Assembly: GCF_034355335.1 (NCBI RefSeq)
Contig: NZ_CP136422.1
Span: forward strand, 3,692,501-3,756,500
Origin: Blautia coccoides
GTDB taxonomy: Bacteria; Bacillota; Clostridia; Lachnospirales; Lachnospiraceae
Direction: 5' to 3'
DNA length: 64,000 bases
In this document: positions 26,069 through 33,739 of the stretch, piece by piece
Numbering within the stretch: position 1 is the stretch's first letter
How the letters are laid out: every line of letters starts with the position of its first letter
Notes under the pieces: generated by a model
The model's database searches: none
Seen by the model: only the letters and a program-made list of their open reading frames with translations
What the model was told of the DNA's origin: nothing
Program-made: the position numbers and the translations under genes

Positions 26069-26849
26069 TCAATACCGCCTCTACAAGAAACCGCTGGTCA
26101 TTATTTCCGTTGCAGGTTGACATTGTGATAATCCTGTCAGCTGTTGTGACCGGTATATCGGTGTTGATATAAGACGCCATATTTCTCACCTGGCTGAGGG
26201 AATCAAGATATGCCTGATACTGCTCATCCTGGGCAAAATCAAAGGCCACCATAATATGTCTGCTGTCATAAGTAACTGCTGCAAAGATCTTATAGGTAAA
26301 AATATGTTCCGGTGTATAAATATACACCTCGGAATGCTCATCCATATAAGCGCTGTCCTTATAATCCTTCAGACTGCCAAACATGGTATTGTCCTTCATA
26401 TTATGTCCATAAATCACTGTATTTTTGTCTGTAAAATCCTTTTTATTGAGGGATTCTGTATAAATAGATCCCGGCAGTCCCTCAGCCCCTTCTATGGTGT
26501 GATCCAGATAATAAGCATCATCTTCAGGACGCTGCACGATGGGGTAATCTACCTCTGTACCCGGAATCCTTATCCACGCATAAATTTCAGGGTTCATTTC
26601 CTGCAGTCCGGCAAAGTCAATGGGAATATCCACAGGTTCTGCTTCAGGCTCTTCTGGTACTGCCTGCACCGGTTCTTGCTTTGGTTCCTCTTTAACTTCC
26701 GGCTCTTCTGTCTTATTGTTTTCTTTCAGCTTATCGTAAACCTCTTCTTTCTTTTGCTGGCTTACGTAGTAATATACAGCAAAAGCCGCTGCTGCCAGGA
26801 ATATGATCAAAAAAACCCAGAACCATTTACTTCTTCTTTTCTTTTCCAT
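26055..26849 (-). CDS. srtB: Class B sortase
   Basis: Membrane transpeptidase that links surface proteins to the wall (264 residues). N-terminal anchor about 9-27, then a charged Glu/Pro/Lys linker at about 35-70 and the sortase domain. Catalytic His is in VIYGHNM near 132, Cys in the class B box TMSTCNG near 244 and Arg in DQRFLVEA near 254. It lies between the chain-length regulator and LCP genes, with overlaps on both sides, so its making is tied to polysaccharide assembly. A likely substrate is the SPKTG protein at 23887. Confidence 0.92.
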   Translation of the reverse strand: MEKKRRSKWFWVFLIIFLAAAAFAVYYYVSQQKKEEVYDKLKENNKTEEPEVKEEPKQEPVQAVPEEPEAEPVDIPIDFAGLQEMNPEIYAWIRIPGTEVDYPIVQRPEDDAYYLDHTIEGAEGLPGSIYTESLNKKDFTDKNTVIYGHNMKDNTMFGSLKDYKDSAYMDEHSEVYIYTPEHIFTYKIFAAVTYDSRHIMVAFDFAQDEQYQAYLDSLSQVRNMASYINTDIPVTTADRIITMSTCNGNNDQRFLVEAVLIDEK

Positions 26850-27591
26850 TGTCTGCCTCTTTCAGTTTGCGAAGCTCATCTTTCTTCTTATCTTTACCTT
26901 TCACGTAAGGAACAATAGCCAGTGTGGAAAGACCAAGATATTTCTCAACATCTTCTTCTGTCTTGATATTGTCGTTGATGATAAACCTCACGGTAAGCAC
27001 TCCGCATACAAGCAGGATACCCAGTAAAATACCGATCGCGGTATTTTTCAGAAGGCTGGGGCTGACCGGCTTTTCTGCAACTTCCGCGCTCTCTACAGTT
27101 GTCGGCGGGTCAGATTTCATAATGGATGCCATTCTGTCTGCAGTCTCCTCAGCGACTGCATTGGCAATGATGCAGGCATCTGCCGGATTCTCATCTATGG
27201 CTTTCACTTCCAGGATTCGTGTACCGGATTTATTCACCACCGTGAGAACATCCAGGATTTCTTTTCTGGAAAATGTTTTATCCTCTTCCTCCTGTATACG
27301 CTCTATAGCGGCATCAATAACAGGCTTACTGGTGGCGATCACCTCAAAGTCGGCCGTCAACTCACTGCCGATCTGAATATCTGCCAGGGATGTAACGCTT
27401 GTTGTCTTATTCAAAATATAAAGCTGAGCCTTTGATTCATACTTAGGCGTGATGAGAAGCGCTGTACCGCCTAACGCGATCACTCCGCCCATAATTGCAC
27501 AAATGCCGATTAGCCACCATTTGCGCAGCAGTACATGGAATAGGGCACCTAAATCAATCTCAATTTCGTCATCGTATTCTTTATTATTCAT
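26827..27591 (-). CDS. Polysaccharide chain-length modulator (Wzz/CpsC, YveK family)
   Basis: Membrane activator of the CpsD kinase that sets polymer length (254 residues). Wzz domain with membrane helices at about 28-50 and 178-200. The extracytoplasmic loop contains KYESKAQLYILNKTTSVTSLADIQIGSEL. A basic cytoplasmic tail (KGKDKKKDELRKLKE) follows the second helix. It overlaps the sortase gene by 23 bases and lies 48 bases after cpsD, which is the reverse of the streptococcal cpsC-cpsD order. Confidence 0.92.
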   Translation of the reverse strand: MNNKEYDDEIEIDLGALFHVLLRKWWLIGICAIMGGVIALGGTALLITPKYESKAQLYILNKTTSVTSLADIQIGSELTADFEVIATSKPVIDAAIERIQEEEDKTFSRKEILDVLTVVNKSGTRILEVKAIDENPADACIIANAVAEETADRMASIMKSDPPTTVESAEVAEKPVSPSLLKNTAIGILLGILLVCGVLTVRFIINDNIKTEEDVEKYLGLSTLAIVPYVKGKDKKKDELRKLKEADNGKEKKK

Positions 27592-27639
27592 TTTGTTCCT
27601 CTTTCATTGCAAAATTTTTCTTACGGTGTCTTGTTGATC

Positions 27640-28335
27640 TTAATAGTATCCGCCGTATTTATTTCCATAATACCCGCCATACTTCTTGCCGTAGTAGCTT
27701 CCTGTATGTACATCCACTTTGTTGAGAACAACACCAAGGAGATTGCTGTTGGCTGCCTTAAGCTGTCCAACTACACCCTTTGCCTCTGCTCTTGATGAAT
27801 TATCTGCCGCCAGTACGAGAATAGATCCATCACATACCTGGGCAATTACCGCAGCGTCGATCACGCTTCCAAGAGGCGGTGTATCAATTATGATATAGTC
27901 AAATGTATTCTTCAGACCTGTGAGCAGTTTCTGAAGTCTCTCATTTCCAAGAAGCTCTGTTGGATTGCTGGGGAAAATTCCGGTTGGAAGCAGAAAAAGA
28001 TTTCTCTTATTCGTTCCGTATACCACATCCCCTAATTCATTCTGACCGGAAAGGTAATGGCTGAGTCCTTTAAGGGCTCCCTCAACTCTCAAACGGTGAA
28101 CCAGTACGGATTTTCTCATATCCGCGTCAATAAGCAGCGTGTTTCTGCCGCTTTCTGCCAAAGCCAGAGCCAGATTATAGGCAACTGTACTTTTTCCATC
28201 GTTGGGCGTACAGCTTGTGACCGCAATAACCCGGTTCTCCACACCTGTAAATTCCAGGTTGGTTCTCAAGGTACGGTAAACTTCTCGTTCCCGGCTTGAT
28301 AATGAAATTTCTCCTTTGATCTCTAACTTATCCAC
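27640..28335 (-). CDS. CpsD/CapB-type tyrosine autokinase
   Basis: Cytoplasmic BY-kinase controlling polysaccharide synthesis (231 residues). Walker A is SCTPNDGKST near residues 41-50 (usual PGEGKS reads PNDGKS here). Walker A' is LLIDADMRKS and Walker B is YIIIDTPPLG. The C-terminal tyrosine cluster YYGKKYGGYYGNKYGGYY is the autophosphorylation site, as in streptococcal CpsD. It overlaps the phosphatase gene by eight bases. Confidence 0.94.
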   Translation of the reverse strand: MDKLEIKGEISLSSREREVYRTLRTNLEFTGVENRVIAVTSCTPNDGKSTVAYNLALALAESGRNTLLIDADMRKSVLVHRLRVEGALKGLSHYLSGQNELGDVVYGTNKRNLFLLPTGIFPSNPTELLGNERLQKLLTGLKNTFDYIIIDTPPLGSVIDAAVIAQVCDGSILVLAADNSSRAEAKGVVGQLKAANSNLLGVVLNKVDVHTGSYYGKKYGGYYGNKYGGYY

Positions 28336-29050
28336 TTATGTATTCTCCTCTGATAATTCTTGACGGATTTATTGTGCTGATTTCTTCCCGATATGTCTTA
28401 CCGATTTTCTTATCTATATAAGAAAGGCAGTCTCTCATCTCCGGACGTCTGTGTGCCGCTCCATGGGCATCTGTGCCCAGTACGTGAACGAGTCCGTGCC
28501 TCATTAATTTCAATAAATACCATCTTGTGCTCCAGCCTGCTTTGCCCATGACACTGGAAACATTGACCTGCATGCAGGCACCCATTCCAACCAGCTCTGC
28601 AACCTGATCTTCCTTCTTCATCCCCTGATACCGCTCTATATGAGCAATCACAGGCATATAGCCGGCATACTGCAGGTGCTGCACAGCGTGCCGTATATAA
28701 CGAAATTCCGCGTAAACGGGAAATTCCACCAAAACATATTTTGTTTCATTCAGAGTCAGTGCATCGCCCCTGTCAAGGGCATCCACCACATCTTCACTGT
28801 AAAACAATTCATTTCCCAGATATATCCTGGACTTTGGATTCATTTCCTTGGCATATTTGCAGGTACGCAGATAAGCTCCCATCCTTTTCTCCAGAACGGA
28901 TGCATCCATGTCACAGTTAAAATGAGGCGTGGCAATGATCTCATCGATACCGTCTTTAAATGCCATTCGCAGCATCTTGCGTGTCTCATCCGCATTCTTT
29001 GCTCCGTCATCTACACCGGGCAAAATGTGGCAGTGTGTGTCTATTATCAA
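28328..29050 (-). CDS. CpsB/CapC-type tyrosine-protein phosphatase (PHP family)
   Basis: Manganese-dependent phosphatase that dephosphorylates the CpsD kinase (240 residues). PHP metal motifs: DTHCHILPGVDDGA at the N-terminus, IATPHF near 40, ELFYS near 80, VIAHIERY near 135 and LGTDAHG near 195. The start codon is TTG at 29050, behind GGTGGG; no better ATG is in frame. Second gene of the operon. Confidence 0.92.
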   Translation of the reverse strand: MIIDTHCHILPGVDDGAKNADETRKMLRMAFKDGIDEIIATPHFNCDMDASVLEKRMGAYLRTCKYAKEMNPKSRIYLGNELFYSEDVVDALDRGDALTLNETKYVLVEFPVYAEFRYIRHAVQHLQYAGYMPVIAHIERYQGMKKEDQVAELVGMGACMQVNVSSVMGKAGWSTRWYLLKLMRHGLVHVLGTDAHGAAHRRPEMRDCLSYIDKKIGKTYREEISTINPSRIIRGEYISG

Positions 29051-29111
29051 TAATCTTACCCACCTTTACCATAAATTCACCCACCATTATAAAGGAAAGT
29101 GCTCTGTTTGT

Positions 29112-29912
29112 CTACTGGATATTTACCTTTAAAGTGGCAGTATTTGACTGATTTCCATCGCTGTCAATAACATAATAGACAACTTCATAACTTCCGGGTG
29201 TATTTGTATCCACAGAATTCTGCAGTTGTATCTGTCTGAAAAGAGTGCTTCTGTCGTCTTTATCATCGGTGATATCCTGAATATATGTACTGTAATCAAA
29301 CTTGCTTCCCACAGGCAGAGTCACCTCATATTGGTTCAGCCTGAACTGGGGGCTTCCTGGCGGAAGCTGTGCAATTGCCGCTTCCGTTGCTTCTGCACCC
29401 CCTGTTGTGTCCTGTGCAGGCTGCTCTGCAGCGGCCGGGTCAACAGGCGCATCTGCCGGAACATCCGCAGGCGCCTCACCCTCACCTTCCGGAGCCGGGG
29501 CTTCTGCCCCTGCTTCTCCGTTTTCAGGATTTGCGTCTGTACCTTCTGGTGTCTGACCATCCTCTGCCGGAGCCGGCTCACCGGACGCCTGATAATTTAC
29601 CAGAATTTTCTTTTTTGCAACATTGCGGCTGTTATCCATGGCCGTATAAGTCACTTCAGCCTGGGTTCCATCAGAAGTTGGTTTAACCGATTCCACCATA
29701 AGTGTATCTGAAACATCTCCATCCTTGTCATCAACCGCAGTCACACCTTCCAGGAGCAGCTTTTTATCCTGTCCCGCCACATAGGTCAGCGTATTCTCTG
29801 CGGGAACTTTTATCTCCGGTGCTGTCTTGTCCCGATCAAGTACCAGAAATACGGTACCTGCCGTAATTCCGATGCATACTATAATTGCTGCAGCAATTAA
29901 TCCTTTTTTCAT
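29112..29912 (-). CDS. Secreted or anchored protein with two Ig-like (DUF5011-type) domains
   Basis: Extracytoplasmic protein of 266 residues. N-terminal membrane segment at about 5-25 followed by DRDKTAPEIKVP, the entry of an Ig-like bacterial domain (VTAVDDKDGDVSDTL...YTAMDNSRNVAKKKILVNYQ) at about 32-110. A Pro/Ala/Glu-rich linker spans about 112-178. A second Ig-like domain (FDYSTYIQDITDDKDD...GSYEVVYYVIDSDGNQSNTATLKVNIQ) ends it. First gene of the operon with cpsB, cpsD, cpsC, srtB and lcp. No catalytic residues seen; it may bind wall or capsule or act as an assembly partner. Confidence 0.78.
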   Translation of the reverse strand: MKKGLIAAAIIVCIGITAGTVFLVLDRDKTAPEIKVPAENTLTYVAGQDKKLLLEGVTAVDDKDGDVSDTLMVESVKPTSDGTQAEVTYTAMDNSRNVAKKKILVNYQASGEPAPAEDGQTPEGTDANPENGEAGAEAPAPEGEGEAPADVPADAPVDPAAAEQPAQDTTGGAEATEAAIAQLPPGSPQFRLNQYEVTLPVGSKFDYSTYIQDITDDKDDRSTLFRQIQLQNSVDTNTPGSYEVVYYVIDSDGNQSNTATLKVNIQ

Positions 29913-30092
29913 CTTCTTTCCATTCCTCTCGTATATATTTAAAATAAGAAAGTGTTGCTGTCATGCAGCTGTTCAATATTTTCACAGCTACGGACAAAAA
30001 TCCGTACAAAATCACTTTTGGAAATAGAATTTTTGTCTGCTGCTCAATGCTTGTTGTCAGCGAATAATTGTGTGGATCCACTGAGCAGTGAT

Positions 30093-30121
30093 ACCATAAT
30101 TTCTATTCTTTCCCATTTCAA
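30093..30121 (-). promoter_or_regulatory. Candidate promoter of the Cps-regulatory operon
   Basis: On the minus strand: TTGAAA (30121-30116), a 17-base spacer and TATGGT (30098-30093), about 180 bases before the Ig-like protein gene. A fair match only. The intergenic region between 29913 and 30153 holds no convincing gene. Confidence 0.35.
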
Positions 30122-30153
30122 ACAACATTATTATATTAACATTACACAAATCA

Positions 30154-30840
30154 TTAATCAATTACTTTTTTTAATTCTTTAGGATTGGCAATGAAATGAA
30201 TATAATCAAGAAGTTCCTTCCTATTAAAAACAGCAAGATGATCTGCCGCCTCCGGAGGCATAAGGAGGTAAGACTTTAATTCCTCAAGGATTTCTGATAT
30301 ATCTGAATAACATACCTCTTCAATACCGGGATTCTGTACATTCGTATCCAACTGAACAGGCAGCCTGTAATGGACCACCAGCCAGGTATTCATGCGGGTG
30401 TAGTCGCCATAGTAATAGTCTTCAGAAAAAAAGTCCGTTACTTTTATTTTTTTCTTTGTCTTTTGGATCTCTGCCCAGACAATATTATCTTTCTTGGAGG
30501 TTTCTCTTCCACTGCTGTCCGTATAGCGGACGATACGGGGCATATATTCGGTGAAAAAACGGTAGTCTGTGTATAGATGAAAGAGATAGCCCTGGACACT
30601 AGGGTCTGATAGAAGTCCCTGATATTTATCGAGAAACTTTTGCAGTATGGGATATTGAACAATTTCCTGTAGTGTGTCAGGACTTCGGAAATGAGAATGG
30701 AATTTGTCTTTTACAGTGTCGGGAAGTAAATTACCGACCAGGAAGGCGTTTTTGGCTTTTGGTTGGTTTAGGGGGTGGGAAAATGGCAGCGAATTCAGGA
30801 AGAAATTCGCTGCGGTTAGGTGGATGATGTAGCCGGGCAT
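30154..30840 (-). CDS. Zinc-dependent phospholipase C-like protein of unknown role
   Basis: Soluble protein of 228 residues, starting MPGYIIHLTAANFF. The pattern of metal-type residues (HL near 8, GNLLPD near 51, HFRS near 68, YLFHLYTDYRFF near 85-96) resembles the clostridial zinc-dependent phospholipase C-like family, usually annotated hypothetical. No signal peptide. It lies between the Cps-regulatory operon and the IS nest and is followed by none of the polysaccharide genes. The function is a family-level guess. Confidence 0.55.
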   Translation of the reverse strand: MPGYIIHLTAANFFLNSLPFSHPLNQPKAKNAFLVGNLLPDTVKDKFHSHFRSPDTLQEIVQYPILQKFLDKYQGLLSDPSVQGYLFHLYTDYRFFTEYMPRIVRYTDSSGRETSKKDNIVWAEIQKTKKKIKVTDFFSEDYYYGDYTRMNTWLVVHYRLPVQLDTNVQNPGIEEVCYSDISEILEELKSYLLMPPEAADHLAVFNRKELLDYIHFIANPKELKKVID

Positions 30841-30920
30841 GGGTTTTATTACCTCACTTATAAGCTTATTGACTTGTTGTTTTCATTTGAAATAAATTTT
30901 ACGGCAGAAGGTTTTATCTG

Positions 30921-31214
30921 TTATGATCTGCAGATATCTGTTACTTTTGCCAGCACTGCCCATACATATGGCGCACCGTACATGTTCAGCGCCTTAGGGC
31001 CGGTGATTTTATCGGGGTTGCTTTTTATTTTTTTATATGCGTTTTCAAAGGTACTTCTGGTGATCGAGCGTTCCCTGCGGTCGGTGAACATTTCGCCGCC
31101 TTTGATGGTGTAGGTAAAGGGGAGTAATTTCTTTGTGTAGAAGGTTTCTCCTTGGTGGGATGTGATTATCTTCCATAGATTATCAAGGGTCGCTGTTTCC
31201 GTTGAGCTGCTCAT
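30921..31214 (-). CDS. Conserved-looking hypothetical protein (97 aa)
   Basis: Small soluble protein with a good RBS (AAAGGA seven bases before ATG 31214). It reads TLDNLWKIITSHQGETFYTKKLLPFTYTIKGGEMFTDRRERSITRSTFENAYKK, with a basic RRERSITRST patch that could touch nucleic acid. I do not recognise the family. It lies 80 bases upstream of the phospholipase-like gene in the same direction, so the two may be co-transcribed. Upstream (31215-31266) the IS nest begins. Confidence 0.6.
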   Translation of the reverse strand: MSSSTETATLDNLWKIITSHQGETFYTKKLLPFTYTIKGGEMFTDRRERSITRSTFENAYKKIKSNPDKITGPKALNMYGAPYVWAVLAKVTDICRS

Positions 31215-31266
31215 GAGTGAATCCTTTCTTAATTAGAATTTATTTAGTGGGGTGCGGACATTTTTC

Positions 31267-31389
31267 AAATGTGTGAAGAAAAGTCTGTAAATACAGATCT
31301 TCTATGATAAGTGTGGAGCTGGTAAGCTATGAACTAGTTTCCAGCTCTTATTTTATATATACTTCAAGTATGGTTGTATGTCAATAGGA
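31267..31389 (-). mobile_element. IS256-B, left-end fragment
   Basis: Terminal repeat ending GTCTGTAAATA, then a subterminal region with two hairpins (31316-31347 and 31359-31371), ending in CAATAGGA, the target duplicated by IS256-A. It continues at 35575 after the insertion: TGTCAATAGGA joined to GGCGAG aligns with the undisturbed region of IS256-A near 31500. Confidence 0.8.
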
Positions 31390-31547
31390 GAGGGTATGAA
31401 GAAAAGTCTGTAAATAGGATTCTTCTATGATAAGACTTGGTGGAATGCTTAGAAATTAGGTATTCCACCTTTGTTTTATATATACCATCCAGAGGATGGC
31501 ATGTCAATAGCAGGCGGCTTTTCCGCCTGTTTTAACCAAACTGTTTT

Positions 31548-32747
31548 TTATTCTGGAAGCCGTCCCTCATACATAATACTCAGTTCACCGTAGACCTGGC
31601 CCCAGTTCCGGATGGTGGTAGTCCACCTTTTTGTTGCTTCAAAAGTGGCTAGATACAGGGCTTTCAGCAGCGCTGTATCGCTCGGAAATACACTTCTCTG
31701 CTGGTTTAATTTCCGATACGTGGAATTCAGGGATTCTATGGCATTGGTCGTGTATATGACCTTCCGGACATCTGCTGAAAACTTGAAGATCGGAGAAATA
31801 GAATCCCAGTTATCCTTCCAGCGTTTCATGGAATTCGGATATTTTGGTGTCCATTTCTCTGTTACCCTCTCAAGGGCTGCCAGAGCTTTCTTTTCGTCTG
31901 GCGCCTGATAGATTGTCTTCAGATCCGTTGCAAAAGCCTTCCTGTCTTTATCCGGAACATATTTCAGGGTATTTCTTACTTGATGGACAATACAGCGTTG
32001 ATATTCTGTTTTGGGGAAGGCAGCCGCGATGGCTTCTTTGATCCCGGCCAGACCGTCGGCACAAAGGATCAGGATGTCTTTTACACCCCGGTTTTTTAAT
32101 TCATTCAGAACAGAAAGCCAATATTTAGAGCTTTCATTATCTCCAACCTGAATGGTAAGGACTTCCTTTTTTCCTTCCGTATTGATCCCCAGGATCACAT
32201 ATGCCGCTAGTTTGCGGATCACCCCGTTATCCCGGACAGAATAGTGGATCGCATCGATAAAAAGGATCGGATATACTTCATCTAAGGGACGGTTCTGCCA
32301 GTCTTCGATCTGAGGAAGGATCTTATCTGTTACATCAGAAATAAATCCTTCCGAAGTTTCAAAGCCGTAAATATCTTCGATCGTTTCAGAAATCTGTCGG
32401 GTGGTCATCCCTTTGGCGTACATAGAAATGATCTTCTGATCAATATCTGAAATATCTTTCTGGCGTTTTTTTACGACCTGAGGCTGAAAAGTGGATTTGC
32501 GATCCTGAGGGACCTCAATCTCCATGGTACCATAACTGCTGTTTACGCGTTTGCGTTTGTAGCCATTTCGGTAATCCTCGTTATCAGAGCGTTCAGATTT
32601 TTCATATCCCAGATGATCCTCCATTTCTGCTTCCAACATTTCTTTGATTGTTCCACCCAGAAGATCTTTCAGAGCATCCTGAATATCTTCAGCTGTCTGA
32701 ATATCGTATTCTTCCAGGAGCTGATGGATAATGTTACGTTTTCCTTC
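31548..32747 (-). pseudogene. IS256-A transposase, cut off from its start by IS66
   Basis: Mutator-type DDE transposase. The continuous frame runs from the IS66 junction (32747) to the stop at 31548. The original start ATG lies on the far side of IS66 at 35443-35445; joining ATG-ACA there to GAAGGAAAACG here gives MTEGKRNIIHQLLEEYDIQ and a protein of about 401 residues, normal for IS256. As it stands the first in-frame ATG is at 32639 (363 residues). Catalytic patterns YPILFIDAIHYSVRDNG, ILILCADGLAGIKEA and YTTNAIESLN are intact. Confidence 0.88.
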
Positions 32748-32851
32748 GTAAGCGCCAAATATTCCTGCGGATTTTCTATTTTCCTGGTTTCCTCTATAAT
32801 TGTAGATGAAAGATATTTAGACTATTTCACTACAATTACGGAGGATAGGTT

Positions 32852-33262
32852 ATGACAACTACTCGCAAAGCCCGTGTTCCGATGGCGGAACAGATCCGGC
32901 TTATCAATGAATGCCGCCAAAGCGGCATGACAGATGCTGACTGGTGTCGTGAAAACGATATCGCAGTAAGCACTTTTTATAACTGGGTCAGCCGCTGCAG
33001 AAAAGCAGCAGCGGATCAGATCCCGGCACCGAATTATGGTCATTGTGGGATCGCGCATTCAAAACAGGATGTGGTTCCCATTGACATTGTTTCGGATCAC
33101 CTTCCAGAACAGCATATAGCATCGCAGATGCACCAAACGAACCTTGACAATTCACATACGATTGAAGTGTCCATGAATAATGTAACAATCCGCATCAGCA
33201 ATGATGCCGATCCTGCCCTGCTCACCAGGACACTCCGCCTGATCCGGGAGACCTCATGTTAG
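32852..33262 (+). CDS. tnpA: IS66 accessory protein TnpA
   Basis: 136 residues, first gene of the IS66 element. N-terminal helix-turn-helix (VPMAEQIRLINECRQSGMTDADWCRENDIAVSTFYNWVSRCRK) as in IS3/IS66 OrfA proteins that help bind the ends. RBS is GGAGG. It overlaps tnpB by seven bases. Confidence 0.88.
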   Translation: MTTTRKARVPMAEQIRLINECRQSGMTDADWCRENDIAVSTFYNWVSRCRKAAADQIPAPNYGHCGIAHSKQDVVPIDIVSDHLPEQHIASQMHQTNLDNSHTIEVSMNNVTIRISNDADPALLTRTLRLIRETSC

Positions 33263-33597
33263 GTGATATCTCCGGCCTCGAAAAAATCTACATTGTCTGC
33301 GGCTATACCGATATGCGCAAATCGATCGATGGTCTCTGTGCCATTATCGAAGACCAGCTTAAGATGGATCCGACATCCAGTGCGCTCTTCCTGTTCTGTG
33401 GAAGAAGACGGGACAGGATCAAAGCTCTGTTCCATGAACCGGATGGTTTTGTCCTGGTCTATAAACGGTTGTCTATCCGGGGCGGGTATCAATGGCCAAG
33501 GAAGCAGTCGGAAGTCCGGAATCTTTCCTGGAGGGAGTTCGACTGGCTAATGTCAGGAATTGATATCGACCAGCCAAAAGCACTCAAAGCAGAGTAA
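33256..33597 (+). CDS. tnpB: IS66 accessory protein TnpB
   Basis: 113 residues with the family pattern IYIVCGYTDMRKSIDGLCAII, then LFLFCGRRRDRIKALFHEPDGFVLVYKRLSIRG. Required with TnpA for IS66 transposition; its biochemical role is unknown. This TnpB is not the RNA-guided nuclease of IS200/IS605 elements. 142 non-coding bases separate it from tnpC. Confidence 0.92.
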   Translation: MLGDISGLEKIYIVCGYTDMRKSIDGLCAIIEDQLKMDPTSSALFLFCGRRRDRIKALFHEPDGFVLVYKRLSIRGGYQWPRKQSEVRNLSWREFDWLMSGIDIDQPKALKAE

Positions 33598-33739
33598 AAA
33601 AGCATCTGGATCCTGGTAAAAATCCTGCACAGAAAAATGTCAGGTTTCCTTATAAATTCAGCGTTTTTCAGTACTTGTTTTCCTTTAGGAATGGCTGTGT
33701 TTCTGGTATAATAAAGGTGTTAAATTCAAGGAGAAAACG

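Noticed and set aside
29836-30081. 81-codon frame upstream of the Ig-like protein
   Set aside because: Overlaps the 5' end of the Ig-like gene in another frame; composition does not look coding.
31267-31500. Two 115-base direct repeats as a CRISPR or tandem-repeat array
   Set aside because: Only two diverged copies, each explained as the end of an IS256 element; no spacers.
33256-33597. TnpB as an RNA-guided nuclease with a guide RNA
   Set aside because: This is the IS66 TnpB accessory protein, unrelated to the IS200/IS605 nuclease.
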